Shown: positions 11,151 through 24,323, numbered from the stretch's first letter. The stretch: DNA of 64,000 nucleotides from Primula veris (GCA_963682055.1 OY821743.1:29622702-29686701); one strand, 5' to 3'. Program-made: numbers and translations. Notes: a model not told the origin generated them from the letters alone.

Positions 11151-14100
11151 ATGGACGGTCAGGCTCAGCTCACAAGGACACAGTCATCTTTACTCCGCTC
11201 ATCTCCAACCGTCCGATCATCCATCCACAGCCTAACCAACGTACCCGATCACGAACCGGATTTAGAAGAACAAAAACCACATAATAAACCTATCCACTCC
11301 GGTTCACCACAAATCCGTACCGGTTCAGTCCGGTTCGTACCGGTCCTGGCCCTGTTTTTACTCTCCCTCTACGCCCTCTCTCTATTAAACAGAGATGACG
11401 TGGCAAATTCCGAGAGTCTGCTATTTCTGCTAGTTCTCGTCGCTGTTGCTCTGGGTTTCGTTGCTAAAAACAAGTCGTCACTAAAAGTGAAAATTTCCAA
11501 TTTTTTGAGGAGATTCGGGTTTTTAAGCCATACTCAGAAACCGGTTCAGTGGTTTATCGGCGAAGAAAAGAAAATTCCGAGTTTTAAGAAAAGCGATACG
11601 GTACGAGAGGGTGTGGAGTTTTTTATTAATGGCGATTGTTACGAGGGTGAATTTCATAAGGGGAAATGTAACGGGAGCGGAGTTTATAATTACTTTGTTA
11701 ATGGACGATACGAAGGTGATTGGGTCGAGGGGAGGTATAAGCCTTTTTTTTTTTTTTTTTAGTATCAAATTCAAATTATTTGAGTGGGATTTCACCATTT
11801 AAGTTTTTATTATGGAATGAAGAAATTGGCCATGTAAATTTTATAAATGATCAAAGGGATGTTAAACAAATAAATGGTGAAACGATAAATCGATATCATA
11901 ACTTTGATAACAACCGAAAGTTTGCATTTTTTTATGCTTACAGTTGTATCACTTGCATCTTGATTTCATATTGCGGTAGTTCTTTTATTTTAATACATAC
12001 GTAACCGGAAAAGTTTTCCAACAGGTACGACGGGTACGGGATAGAGGGGTGGTGTAGAGGGAGTAGATACAGGGGTATGTATAGGCAGGGGATGAGGCAC
12101 GGGGTCGGTGTTTACAGATTCTATACGGGAGATACGTATGCGGGGGAGTGGTGTAACGGACAGAGTCACGGGGTGGGTGTCCAGACGTGTTGCGACGGGA
12201 GCTGTTATGTTGGGGAGTTTAAGTGCGGGGTTAAGCACGGGATCGGATGCTATCATTTTAGGTCAGTTTTTGTGTTGTTTTTTTATAATTTTTGATGATT
12301 TGGTTGTGGTTTGGATTTTGATGTTATTTGTTTCGATTTTGATGTTATTCGTTTCGATTAGTCTAGTTTTGTTATACTTGCTTTGTTTTCTTGAGTAATT
12401 AGGGATTTGTTGGAATAGTAAATATGTGTATAAGACGGAACCAAAAACTTTAAAAAGGAAGGGCTGGGGTCAAAACAGTAATTTTGATGGATCGGGTGAC
12501 AAAACGCTAGTTTTTAAATATTTTAGTCAAATTACATTGATTTTTTTTACTTTTTCATCAAAATAGGGGGCTGCGGCCCCACGTCTCCGGCTAGTTCCTT
12601 CCAGTGCTAGTCGAAAGGTCTCGGCATGTTAGCACATTTTTATTATTTAGATTAATTGAACAAAAAATATTTCACTTTATGTTTTTGTTTTTTTGTTTCT
12701 TTTGAAAAAGAATCATTTTCCGGACAGTCATCTTAGTGGGGTGGCTGTCTTGGCTAGCTACTGGCATTCATTAAGCAGAAGATCAGGTGTTATCATTTTA
12801 GATGAATTTATTTATTTTTGATACTTTTAAAGTTATGTTTCTTTCCACTGCAGTTTCTGTTCTGGAATTTGGATATTCACTAGTCTGTGTTTGTTGTGTA
12901 CTTAAGTGACTTTTCACCGTTTGTGATAGTCTGATATAATCATATTTTTCCAAATTTAAAGTCAATCCCAAAAATTTGGGTCTGGTATATGATATGATTT
13001 CATCTTATGAATTGTGAGGTGTTATGTTATGAAATAGTAGTAAAAGTTTGTACTTTTGGGGTGTGCTTTGCTTTGAAATTGTCCACCTTGCGGTAAACCA
13101 GAGACCAAGCACGAAGCCGAATGTTATTATTTTTTATGCGTCTTTCTCATCGTTCTATTCGTATGTTTGTATATATGTGTGTGTGTATATATATATATTA
13201 ATTTATGAATCTTGATGTTTGGAGTTGATGCTTTGGTACTTGGTATCGAATATTCAATGGTTTGGTTTTGATCTTTAGTTGGGGGTTACAATTTTTAAAG
13301 TTGTTAATAATAAAACAGTCAAATTTTGTCTTTTGGTCAGTTTTAGGTTTTGAAGTTTGGGTTTTTAAATATGAATGTTGACTGAATTGGATCTGGAGTA
13401 AATTAAGTATTTTCCTTTTTTAAATTATTGATAAAACATTGTTTCTTTTCCTATCAGAAAATAGAAAACAGTGCTCTTTTTCCTTATGGTTTTGTGGTAG
13501 CTTGTCTTGTAGATTTGTTCTGGATTTGGGTGTTGATTTTGTCTTTGTATGCAATTGTTGTTATATGTTAGTGCCTAAAAATCAAGCCATGCCTCTAAAT
13601 AAGGCAAAATTAGGTAATAAAAGCACAAATCTTTGTGCTAGATATTTTTTTTTGAATTTTGTTTCTTCTCTCATGGAATCTGCTATCACAAAAAACATGT
13701 GATTAGTTGTGTTGACTGTCTCTTTCTTGAGTGTTTGCTTATGCAAACTGTGGGTGAAAAGGTGTGAGGAGGATTAGTTGTTAACCAAGCTGTTGACCAT
13801 GATTTTCGCTACTGAGTCATGAAAAAATAGTTGTAGATGTTGCTCATCTGTTTTTTGCTGCTCATAAAGCAACTTATAACTATTTTGAAGTAACTTGTAG
13901 ATAGATTGATATAGTTGAGTATTATTCAGTTAGTTTTTCCATGATTAGTTTTGTAATTAGGTTTCGAAAATTATCAAAGATGAGTAATGAAAAAAAATGG
14001 AGCTTCAGTTTTCTTGTAAACTGTTGGTCGATTTTATACGATTGCTAATTTTTATATAATTGTTGAGCAGAAACGGGGACAAATATGCTGGAGAATATTT

Positions 14101-14755
14101 TGGGGACAAAATACATGGATTTGGAATTTACCACTTTGCCAATGGCCACTGTTATGAGGGGTCTTGGCACGAAGGTCGCAAACAAGGGTATGGAATGTAT
14201 ATATTCCGAAATGGCGATACAAAATGTGGCGAATGGGATTGTGGCAATCTTAAAGCCCCCCTACCCCAACTAAATGACGCCGTTCTTCGAGCCATTCAGG
14301 TATGGCCTTTTAAAAAAAATGATCTTGAATAGTCTTTTATTGGACATAATAATATTGATTTAAAGCTATTAAGACCTTAATAGTTTGTGTTTGATACTCT
14401 TGAAAATGATCTCGAGTAACTTGCAAGCAAATGAAATAGTAATATATTAAATGTTTGTTCTTGTCTGATACAAGTTCCAGAACTAAATAAATTGAAATTT
14501 CAGTCTATTATTTTATTATGCAACTTTTTGTTGACTGATTCCAAAACAAAATAAAATTAATATTTACTTCTTTCCTTATATATACAGGCTGCAAGAAGAA
14601 CAGCTGAGAATGCAATTCATGTTCGACGAGTAGATGAGCAAGTAAACAAGGCAGTAATGGCGGCAAACCGAGCCGCCACTGCTGCTAGAGTTGCCGCCAT
14701 TAAAGCAGTTCAGAACCGAATAGAAGGCAAATTTTGTGAAACGGAATCTAGTTAA
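11151..14755 (+). CDS. MORN-repeat membrane protein, 405 aa, four exons
   Basis: Exons 11151-11734, 12025-12261, 14071-14299 and 14588-14755 join in frame to 405 codons plus TAA. All introns are GT-AG. The N-terminus (1-60) is polar and Ser/Pro-rich. Hydrophobic segments at about 62-79 and 89-105 predict two membrane passes. From about residue 162 to 320 there are seven MORN repeats with Y-x-G-x-[FWY]-x-x-G and H-G-x-G cores (for example DTYAGEWCNGQSHGVG) and a partial eighth. The last exon is an Ala/Arg-rich helix, probably coiled coil. MORN repeats bind membranes or lipids and act as scaffolds. Plant homologues of this size (At1g77660/At1g21920 type, from memory) are often labelled SET7/9 family, but no SET domain is present, so that name describes only the MORN similarity. 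The ATG at 11151 is the first in frame after a CT-rich leader. Intron 2 (1.8 kb) is the longest. Function in the cell is not known. Confidence 0.93.
13170..13197. repeat. (TG)n(TA)n microsatellite in intron 2 of the MORN gene
   Basis: A run of alternating TATATATGTGTGTGTGTATATATATATAT is seen. It is a simple sequence repeat with no further feature. Confidence 0.8.
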
Positions 14756-17700
14756 AAAGAGACAAGCTCCCTGCTTGCAACTTGTAAATTTTTTTCTTTT
14801 TAGGAAATTGAAAAATGTACTACTTCTACTACTACGAAATATGAATTCACTATCGACCCGGTAAGCGTAAGCTCTATCGGAGGTTGTGAGAGTAGGTTTG
14901 TTAACCACAATGTATGTTGTATATATAATCACATCTACATCAATGAAAATGAAAGATGAAATTTCTCTAGAAATTTTCTTTATGCCTTTTGTTTTTGTAC
15001 ATTTGGAATTATGCTGTCTGTGGTAGGGAAATTGAATTATCATTATTAGTGTTTTCTGCAAAAATAATGAGAATAAGATCATGGGTCTGATCCCAGCTTG
15101 TCTATTTCATCATCATCCAACAACTATATATATAAAGATAGCCTTATCTCCACTGTTACACTATCTTCTACATGGTATTTGTTCCATAACTTTCGATGGA
15201 ATTTCATAACTAAAATGATTTTGGGCCCTCATTTGGTTAAATTTGTCCTTCTTGTACTGAGTGTACGTATGTCTGTGAATTGTTTTAAGTTGGAGAACCA
15301 ATAGTTTCGATAAATCAAATATTTTGCTTAAATATGAAGCTAAATGAGTTTGTATTTGACTTGATTATGAATGAACCTAATTAGCATTATCAATTTATCA
15401 CATTTCCTTCCAAGTGGCATCCTATCAATTACAGGTTTGTAAAATCCTTCAAGCCTTTGTCAATGCAAGAAAACAGACTTAAATAATCTGATAATCCTTA
15501 GCAAGTTGAGTTCTAGAATAAGACGTAACGTAAGCAAAATATAATTGGTACTAAAATTATTTCAATATTCGTATCATTTGTCTTGTCCAAAAAACCAAGC
15601 TTCAAACATATTTTGTTATTTTTTGTGAAGTCATAGTATGTCAACAATCGTATTTAATCAAGATATATTTAAACTGATTTAGTAATCAACCTGTCATCAT
15701 CATTTTCCACAATCTGCATTAGCTTTTAAGTTTTTCAGTTTTGGTACATATGATAGTGCTTCCTACGTACTATTTTTTTATTACTTTCGGCAAAGTGTCA
15801 GCTTCTAACTGATGAAAGCCCATGCCCAAGTTGTAGATCGGTTGATATATAAGTATACATGATATACATAAATAATTTTGTCACCACAAAACCTTGTCCA
15901 TTCTCTTCATCAAAATAACGAGACAAATGAAAAGAGACAAGACAGATAGAAATAGCTACATAACATATGTGCACTCAAATATTTCAATAAAGCACACCAC
16001 CTAGCCTTATCTGAATATTATCACTAGCAATTTGACAAATCACAAAGAAGAGCAAATGCAACCCAAATTTAGCTCACCATGGTTAATCATTGGCTATGAT
16101 AATATGGCATTGACACCAAATTAGTGAAGGAGCCATGTGCTTCATAGATCCGTATAGGAATGGCTGGCTATGACTATAGATTTCAAAATTAAAAAGAGAA
16201 AAGGTGAAAAGTAAAATTAAAATTAATTTTTTTTACAAATCCACTTTTTAGACTTTCAGCTCTACAGTTGTAGGGTCATTACCTATTTTTTCAACAATGC
16301 AGACTCTATTAGAAGAGCAACTGTATCACACCTATCATAAAATCTCTTTTAATATAAAGGATTGAAAAAAAATATTCTAACATCAGTCTCACGTTTTATT
16401 ACAAAGTAAAGTAACAATATTTTATTACAAACTTTTATCTCATCCATTCATTTATATTGTCATTTTAAATTTTAACTTTATAATAATAAAATAATTGTTA
16501 TAAAAAGATTACAAGAGAGTTTGAAATTTGAAACAAAATATAAATGAATCCCCAAAATCTAAAAAATATAATTTTATCCATAAATTTGAAGAGTTTGATA
16601 GAGATATTATGTGGATGGTGTAACTAAACATTTTATGCAAATAAAGAACTAATGAGATGTAACTATATTAAGGTGCCCTAGAGATAAATGTATATTTATT
16701 TGTTTCTCACAACCCTGTTATAGTGCTTCTTCCAAACATATTTACTTGAAACATACTATTCTAAAATATATGCTTATATGAGAATTGCAACTCAAATCCA
16801 AGGCAATCATGCAGCTACATATTAATATAAATACATGAATAAATATTGTCTGTTTGGATGTAAACAAAATCCGAGGGTCTCTCCTTAATACAAAGTCAAA
16901 AATCTTAGTATTAGTTTAAAGGAGATGTTATCATGTTAGTGAACAAGCTAAGTTAGAAATATGTGTTATCTATGCACAACATTATTGTTGTCATTATGCA
17001 TACACAAGCACATGGAGGAGATGGTGGGTGGTGGGGGTTCTTTGGCAAAAAATAAAATGGGCAACTTTACAAGCACGCTTGATCTACAATCTATGTTTCT
17101 TGTATTTTTAAAGAATGAAAATTTCAAACCAACTTTTGGTTAACTTTATTTGAATTTCCAAATGAATGTAGATTCCTCTTTGTTTGCTTGCACTGACTCT
17201 CTTTCTTCTGGAGTATCATTCTGTGACTTGTTTTCAAATCCATTTGTCACAAATTTGTCCAATTTTTGAAGGTTTTGTGATGACATTGTTGTGGTAATCC
17301 TTTGACTAATCTTTGAAACTTAACTAATTAATACAAATGACTACCTCAGGCATGACGAAATGAAGACCAATGTAATCTCATATGGAAAAAACTAATAAAG
17401 TTTGACAAACAGACAACTTAAACAAATATACGTAAACATATTGATGTCTCATTATTTTATGGTTTATATCTCTTTGTTAACGTATCAGTTTAATTCAATG
17501 TAATTTTGTGTTTATATTTAATGGGAAAATCAAATCACACATGTTATCCTCCATTTATATATAAAAAAAAGATATTCTATCATCTTCTGCACAGCTTCAT
17601 AAATCCGGATATGGATAAAGGATTTTAAGTTTTTAACTGTCGTTCAAGGTACATTTCCAAAGGTTGCTATTTACTAACCCTGCCGTTTTTAACGTGGAAC

Positions 17701-18079
17701 ACTGCTCCTTTAAAGCTCGATTGAGCTCTTCTCGGAAACAGTAAAAGTTGAACAGAATTTGATTTTAAATTATTTATAATAAGCACATATGTTAATCTGT
17801 CGCAAATTTCCTCGTAGTGTCTAGTGTGTTCCAACCTGAGCTATCCGCAAATTGAACCGTTAACTTAATCAACTAGTTACAATTCTACCCGATAAATGTG
17901 AGTCCTAGATCGTACATGGGGCCTGGTAATTATATTGTGAAACTAATTAAGATTGAGTTATCATGTAATTGATTGTACTTGTTCAAAAACAGAAACATAA
18001 TTAAGTTTATATTTTGGTAGTACTAAATAATTGTACGGAAAGGGAGAAATGGCTATTGCATTGAAATTATTCTCTCACC
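14756..18079. other. 3' region of the MORN gene and AT-rich intergenic DNA
   Basis: About 14756-15000 is the likely 3' untranslated region of the MORN gene. It contains AATGAAAATGAAAG-type possible polyadenylation signals near 14940. The rest is AT-rich, with no domain, splice-supported ORF or clear repeat that I can recognise. Confidence 0.5.
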
Positions 18080-18087
18080 TCAGCATC

Positions 18088-18802
18088 TAGGGCTGTAAAT
18101 GAAACGAAACGAACCGAACAACCCTCTGTTCATGTTCAGTTCATGAACTAAAACTCTTGTTCATGTTCGGTTCATGTTCATTTAAATACGAACGAACATT
18201 TGACGAACATGAACCGAACATTTGACGAGCCGAACACGAGTTGTTCGTGAACATCTAATTTCTTCCAAAAGATTTAATAATTGAAAAAAATATATATTTT
18301 TCTTTCTTTTTAAAATATATTTTTCTTTTATCATATATTACTATATTGTTAACTAGGATAAACTAGTTCATTTAAGTTTATATATTGTATAAATTCTTTT
18401 TTACATACGTATGATTACTTTAACGAGTTGAATACTTAACGATAAAATCGGTGACTGTATTTATAGTATGATGATATAAATTAACATAATAAGTTCAAAA
18501 TAATACAAACATATCATTTATATTATTATAGCATAAATAAGTTTATTAATTGTGTAGTGACATTAATTTTTGTTACATCATTAATAGATATTTTTTTTTA
18601 TTATCAAACTTTATATATAATTACACGAACACGAGTTTAGACGAACCGAATAGAGGGTTGTTCATGTTCAGTTCACTTAATAGACGAACACTATATTCTT
18701 GTTCATTATCGTGTTCATTTATAAATGAACGAACATGAACCGAGCATTAGCCGAACCGAACACGAACGATTTCACGAACAGCTCATCTCATTTACAGCCC
18801 TA
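18088..18802. mobile_element. Non-autonomous hAT element, 8 bp duplication TCAGCATC
   Basis: Terminal inverted repeats TAGGGCTGTAAATGA (18088) and TCATTTACAGCCCTA (to 18802) are perfect over 15 bp. The 8 bp TCAGCATC is duplicated exactly at 18080-18087 and 18803-18810. Subterminal DNA on both sides is packed with CGAAC/GTTCG and TTCATGTTC repeats. The centre is AT-rich and noncoding. It is a clear hAT-type MITE of 715 bp. Confidence 0.93.
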
Positions 18803-19648
18803 TCAGCATCACAACGATGTTATTCAAATTTAACAAACAAATTCAACTTTTTTAGTTTTACCTATCCATTATACTGTTACATAAAATATCATGCTTTTTT
18901 ATCATCATCTCTATTATAAACGAAGTAAAACTATTTAAATTTTACTTTTCTCTATCTTTGCACTCTTTGTAAACTAAATAATCTTTATTGGAAAAAGGAA
19001 GAGGAGAAAGAAAAGAAACTCATTTTTTAAAGAAACAAAGACATGTATTGATATCTATTTTTAACTAGCTACTTGAGAAAAAATAAGTATAATTAGAGTT
19101 TTACCAGCCTAGTGGAGCAAAGAAAATTTGACTTAACTATACAAATACCCCATCCGTCCCAAATTACTGGGGATATGCGAAACTACGTGCAATTTTGATC
19201 GATAAATAACTTAAATCTAAGTTATCGAAATCGAATTTTTTAAAAATTAATCACATAGTTCAATAATTTAAATACGAGATATTTGCCGGTCAAACTTACA
19301 GATAGAACATAGATACATAAAATTCAATATTTTGAGATGAACGGATAAATATATGCTGTAAGCATGTCCTTACTATCACCGTAAACTTGGAATTGTAAAA
19401 TTAGTCATTATTGTTCATATAGATAAGCGTAAACAATTGCTAGGCGTTGTTAATTTGTTGCCTTGGGAGGAGTCAATTTCTGACCATCGTGCTAAGATCT
19501 TTAATTATTTTATTTCTAGGGGTTTGTTTCGATGAATTTTTTTTGTTTGCGACAGTTTATTGAAATCTGATCAGGTCAATTGTTACATGGGGAACCCATG
19601 TTTGTTTGAGAAAAACGATGCCATCTAACGGTTCCATATATTTTATTA

Positions 19649-19877
19649 CTCACTCACCTAATCAACTGAATTACGAAAATACGTGTAAATTTAAATATTA
19701 ATTTTTTTATATATAGATTATCAAAAAAAAATATTCAAAAATCGATCAAATAGTTAATGATTATAACTATATGACGGAATTTTTTGATTTTCCATTCTGA
19801 CAATCTACATATGATAAAATTGATTGTTAAATTTGCACGTATTTTCATAGTGGACATTTATTTAAAAACGGAGGAAG
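19649..19877. mobile_element. Stowaway-like MITE
   Basis: The left end is CTCACTCACCTAATCAACTG with an inner ACGAAAATACGTGTAAATTT. The right end is its diverged inverse, AAATTTGCACGTATTTTCAT...ACGGAGGAAG. TA flanks both sides (19647-19648, 19878-19879). Neighbouring stretches at 19146-19345 and 19898-20100 share the CGAAACTACGTGCAATTTTGATC type motif and are probably older relatives with less clear ends. Confidence 0.6.
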
Positions 19878-20164
19878 TACTGTACAATAACAAAATAGTA
19901 TCTCGGTTCCAAATTGTTTGTCGAGCACGAAATTAAATGCAATTTTGATCAACGAAAACACCTATATAAATTGTCGAAATGAAATTTTTTAAAAATTAAT
20001 TATATAGTTTAACTTTATAATTAATTTTTAAAAAAATTCGTTCCAAATTTACATATAAGTTTTTTACAAATCAAATTTGCACTTGAAACATTTTGGAATT
20101 TATGCCTTCCCTATTTAAATCAATGAAAACTTATAACTTACGTAACTATATGATCACTCACAAG

Positions 20165-20530
20165 TAGGAACGGTAATTTTGCGGGTTTCAACCCGACCCG
20201 TCACGGGTCGGTTAAAACTGCAATTCTATTCGGGTCGGATCGGGTTTAAATGAGTAAAATTGCAACTTAAAAAAATGCAACTTAAAACTCTTTCTCCTCT
20301 CTCTCGTATACATTAAATTCTCTTTTATATTATTTTTATATTATAGTTCTAAATCAAATAATTTTTTAATCTAACTAACAAATTTTATTTGAAATGTTTG
20401 ACATTTATGAGATTTATTTTTTAAAAGAAAAAAAAAAACAGGTTAAATGGGTTGGGTCGGTCAAATGGATAAATGTGCAACTTTATATTCGGATCGGATC
20501 AGGTTGAAATCTGCGAAATTGGCATCCCTC
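20165..20530. mobile_element. Small hAT-type MITE
   Basis: The left end TAGGAACGGTAATTTTGCGG and the reverse complement of the right end GAGGGATGCCAATTTCGCAG form an imperfect inverted repeat of about 35 bp. Flanks are CTCACAAG (20157-20164) and TTCACAAG (20531-20538), 7 of 8 identical. Subterminal GGGTCGG/CCGACCC motifs occur on both sides. There is no coding capacity. Confidence 0.8.
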
Positions 20531-21103
20531 TTCACAAGTCACAAGTTTATATTGATAAGCAATACATTGAGTAGCTTTATAACACCAACTGTCACGCCCC
20601 AAATTCCATAAACACAGACATCGGGGCATGACCTTTTTAAACAAAAGGAAATAGAAACCTGTTGGTACAAAATTAAAATTTTAAAAGAAAACATTTGCAA
20701 GCTAATGGAACAATTAAACGAATAAAATAAATTGTTTGTCAAATGCGGCTACAAGACAAGATTTATAAAAGCTAAAAATAACGAACGAATGAATTTACCC
20801 GTAGGCTATAACCTCAAAAACAATCTAAGTAAAAAGAAAGCAAAAGTCCGAACTCATGTGATGCCTTGCTAAATCTCTTAACCATACGCCTCAACCTAAG
20901 TTATACCTGAAATACAAAATTATAACGGTGAGTCCCACGCACATAAATAGACGGGACGGCACCACAAAATACCGTCACTCCATCCCATAAATGCAAGAAC
21001 CCACAAACAACAACTACGATAATCAACATATAAAAAAAAATATAAAAACATCCTACAATGAGATAAATTAAATAACTTCTACACACATCAATAGCATACA
21101 TGA

Positions 21104-21465
21104 ACCTCTCACGCCACCTACCCCAGTCCGTAAGGTAGGTCATTTCCTATCCCTTCGGCCGTCTTATGCCCCCGGAATTAGGGAGAGACATAGATCATTG
21201 CTAACATAAAAGTAGATTTATAGTGCGCACTTGGACCTTTCACGCCACCTATCACAGTCCGTAAGATATGTCATTCCCTATCCATTCGGCCGTCTTATGT
21301 CCCCGGAATTAGGAAGAGACATAGACCATTGCTAACAATAAAAAAAATATAGTGTACACTGGGACCTCTCACGCCACTCGCCCCAGTCCGTAAGACGAGT
21401 CATTTCCTATCCTCTCGGTCGTTTTCTGTCTCCGAAATTAGGGAGAGACAGAGACCATTGTCACT
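21104..21465. repeat. Three tandem copies of a unit of about 130 bp
   Basis: Copies start at 21104, 21235 and 21364 (spacing 131 and 129). Each begins ACCTYTCACGCCAC, passes CAGTCCGTAAG, TCATTTCCTATCC and TCGGYCGT, and ends with GGGAGAGACAKAGA-x-CATTG. Within each, GTAGGT/ACCTAC-type segments flanking CCCAGTCCGTAAG could pair, and they vary together between copies (CCTACC...GGTAGG, CCTATC...GATATG, ACTCGC...GACGAG). Confidence 0.85.
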
Positions 21466-21480
21466 ACAACTAAATCACAA

Positions 21481-21574
21481 GGCCTCGGCCAATAATATAA
21501 AACCACGCAAATATCACATTCTCATACGGTCTCGGCCAATAATATAAATCCACGCAAATAACACATTCTCATAC
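21481..21574. repeat. Two tandem copies of a 47 bp unit
   Basis: GGYCTCGGCCAATAATATAA with CCACGCAAATA-x-CACATTCTCATAC occurs twice head to tail, 21481-21527 and 21528-21574, with three or four differences. Confidence 0.85.
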
Positions 21575-23277
21575 GTCACTCTAACGTAATTCAATCATAA
21601 CTCATAAGCATAAGTGCTAGATTCACAACTAGCCAAACAAGTCTAACAACATAAACTTCATTCAGGCATTTTAACAAACACCTTGTATGCCTAAACTACA
21701 ATTCATCTTTAATCAACAATAAATTAACCAATTTCATCAATAACTATATAATCGCATAGTCAACGCATAAAACATGCAAACCCATCCATAATCTCATTAA
21801 TCCGAAATTAATGTAACTAACTCATCAATTTCTCCAATTCAAATAAGTGAATTAAACATATAACAACTAAACCCAATTAACAATTTAATAGATCATAATT
21901 GAGATAGAAGACAAAACCCCCAATTTAAAATAAACGCAAAACCTAATCCTAACATACACCCTCGTCTAGTCGCAATGGATAACCCCGTTACCTTAGCGTG
22001 TAGAGGAGATGCTTCCGGTAACAACCCGCTAACGTGGTCTCTTCTTCTTCTTCCTAAACTTTGGAATCTCAGTTTTTCTCTCTTTTCTCTCTCCTATTTG
22101 GCTGGTTTTTAGGTTTAAATAATGAAAAGTGGACTGATTTGAATAGATAAAAACTGTTTTGAGTAAGTTTGTGGAAGCGAATTATTTGGTACCTAAAGTT
22201 CTAAAAGTTAACTCTTAATCCAAAAATATAGTTTTACTACTCAAAAATACAAATCTTTAGAAACAAATCTATTGGGTCCTTTTTATTAGTAAAATTAGTA
22301 ACAGGTTTTTAAAATAAAGTTTTTCGGAAGAGTTTCGGTTTTTGGCTAAAAATTAGTCGAGTGACCGGTTTTTGGTAAAATTTGAATAAAACGTTTTTGG
22401 ATAAATTAATTCCTAATTAAAAACACTTATAAAAATACGAGATGTTAAACCAACAATCAAGCAAGTGAAAGCTATTTAAAAGTTTTTTTTAGTGAGAAAT
22501 TTACATTTCTTATCTCCATAAAATTTCCACACACAAAAATATTGAAGTATTTCACTCATTCCCCAATTAGATGCGAAAACTGATTACCTTTTATTTGACA
22601 TGTGTGAATTATGCCAAGAAGGATGAGTGACGGCCCGGTATCACGGAATATCTAAAATTCAAATTTTATTTATTACTCGATAAATACAAATTAAAATAAA
22701 AAATTTAATTAAATTCTAACTAAATAGTTTCAAATTCATGATGTTTTATTTAAAATACCAAACTAATCTATCATTTAAACTATTACAACATATTATAATT
22801 TTGTTTTTGAAGAGATCGATGTGAATGCACTTAACAAACAAATTGATAGTACAACTCATCCGTTGCATGTTTCGGGAATACCGGGTCTTGTAATCTTTTA
22901 ATTAATGACTAGAATCACCATAATAAATGTATATAAATATTTGTAAATGAGTTGCTTTAATCAAAACTGAAGTTTGATTTAAATTGACCGCCGTTTATGT
23001 TTATTTATTGTTAACGGTCGCAAAGAGTAATTAATCAAATACAATGAGTTCATCTTTTACATGAGTTTATTCTTTGTTTATCAAGGGCAATCAACTCATT
23101 TCAATATTCAACGTACATTCTTATAGCAAGCGCGTTTAAAAAATGAGTCATTCTATTCATGTGAGTTGTTGCTGTTTTATATACTTGCCCAAAACATGTT
23201 TTAGCATGTATCGGTCATAAAAGTTGTGTTCTGTGATGACATTTATTCATTTTTTTTTGTACATATGAAAAATTATA

Positions 23278-23511
23278 CTCCCTCTCGATATATCAATTTA
23301 CATGTTCTATATGAAAGCACGTGCAACTTTAAACATGTAACCAAATTGTCAAAACGAAAAATTTTAAATTTTTTTACATAATTTAAATGTTAAACTATAT
23401 GATGATAGAATTTTAAAAAAAATTATTTCGGTAATTTAGCTACATGTTTAAATGCAATCAAAGTCGCGTGTATTTTCGTACAAAACATATAAATTATTGA
23501 TACGGAGTGAG
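23278..23511. mobile_element. Stowaway MITE
   Basis: CTCCCTCTCGATATATCAATT at the left end and AATTATTGATACGGAGTGAG at the right end form an inverted repeat flanked by TA (23276-23277 and 23512-23513). The interior folds back on itself (GCACGTGCAACTTTAAACATGTA with TACATGTTTAAATGCAATCAAAGTCGCGTG). Length 234 bp is typical. Confidence 0.8.
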
Positions 23512-23982
23512 TAATATGTAGTGTGTCATATATAATTGGTCATTTAATCATCTTAATCAGACTTGCTAGGAAACTCCCATATCTTAATTGGACGGTGAAA
23601 TATGTTGTGCGTATGGTATTGGTATCTGATAGGATTTGGTCCCATTAACTATATGGCGAGACCGTAATTAATACAGCCATAATTTTATAAAAATATAGTA
23701 AGTGCTATATATTAATATAACTTCAATTTGACCATCAACATCATCTATTTTAATGTTGGTCCCAAATATACCGCTTAATTCTCAAACCTAATTTTTCAAT
23801 TTGTGTAGCAAGTCTAACACAAGGATACGTATGAGTTGACTTTAAAACGTTAATTTAACTTTGGTTAACCAAGTCCACAGTGATTGAGACGTTGATGTCT
23901 TTATAAATGATATCGCATTGTCATACAGTATGAAAATCAACAATCAATAATCAACCCTTTAATTAAATATCTCATATATATA

Positions 23983-24244
23983 CTCCATCCGTAGTTAAAT
24001 AAGTGTACATTATTTCATATTTGGCTGTCTTAAAATAATTGTACACTTTTCTAATTTATCAATGAAAAAAAATAATAAAAATATTATAATATACCCGAAT
24101 ATTACAATAAATACATTCTAAAAATTGACAATAATAATAATTTAATTTAAATTAAGACTATATTTGTAACTTTCAAATATAATTAACGATAACCCTTAAT
24201 ATTTACCGAAATCAAATGGGCACACTTTAAAGGAGAGCAGGGAG
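23983..24244. mobile_element. Stowaway-like MITE
   Basis: The left terminus is CTCCATCCGTAGTTAAATAAGTGTAC and the right terminus is GGGCACACTTTAAAGGAGAGCAGGGAG, in inverted orientation. TA flanks both ends (23981-23982, 24245-24246). The interior is AT-rich without coding capacity. Confidence 0.7.
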
Positions 24245-24323
24245 TAATATATTTGGTCAGAGCATGATGATGTTTAGACTATATTTGTTAGAGATTTACC
24301 CAACAATACCTATAACATAAATT

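Larger units (their letters stand above)
20589..22660. repeat. Repeat-derived region bounded by TGTCACGCCCC-type sequences
   Basis: The stretch opens with TGTCACGCCCCAAATTCC and has higher CA content than its surroundings. It contains two tandem arrays (listed separately), a C/T-rich segment at 22030-22090, and ends near GTGACGGCCCGGTATCACGG. No retrotransposon protein, primer-binding site or target duplication could be shown. It could be a solo LTR or a remnant of a long noncoding element. It is not assigned to a family. Confidence 0.4.

Noticed and set aside
14576..15082. 168-codon minus-strand open frame over the last MORN exon
   Set aside because: It is antisense to exon 4 and the 3' UTR, has no recognisable domain, and contains low-complexity Ser/Cys stretches. 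The plus-strand exon has clear splice and homology support.
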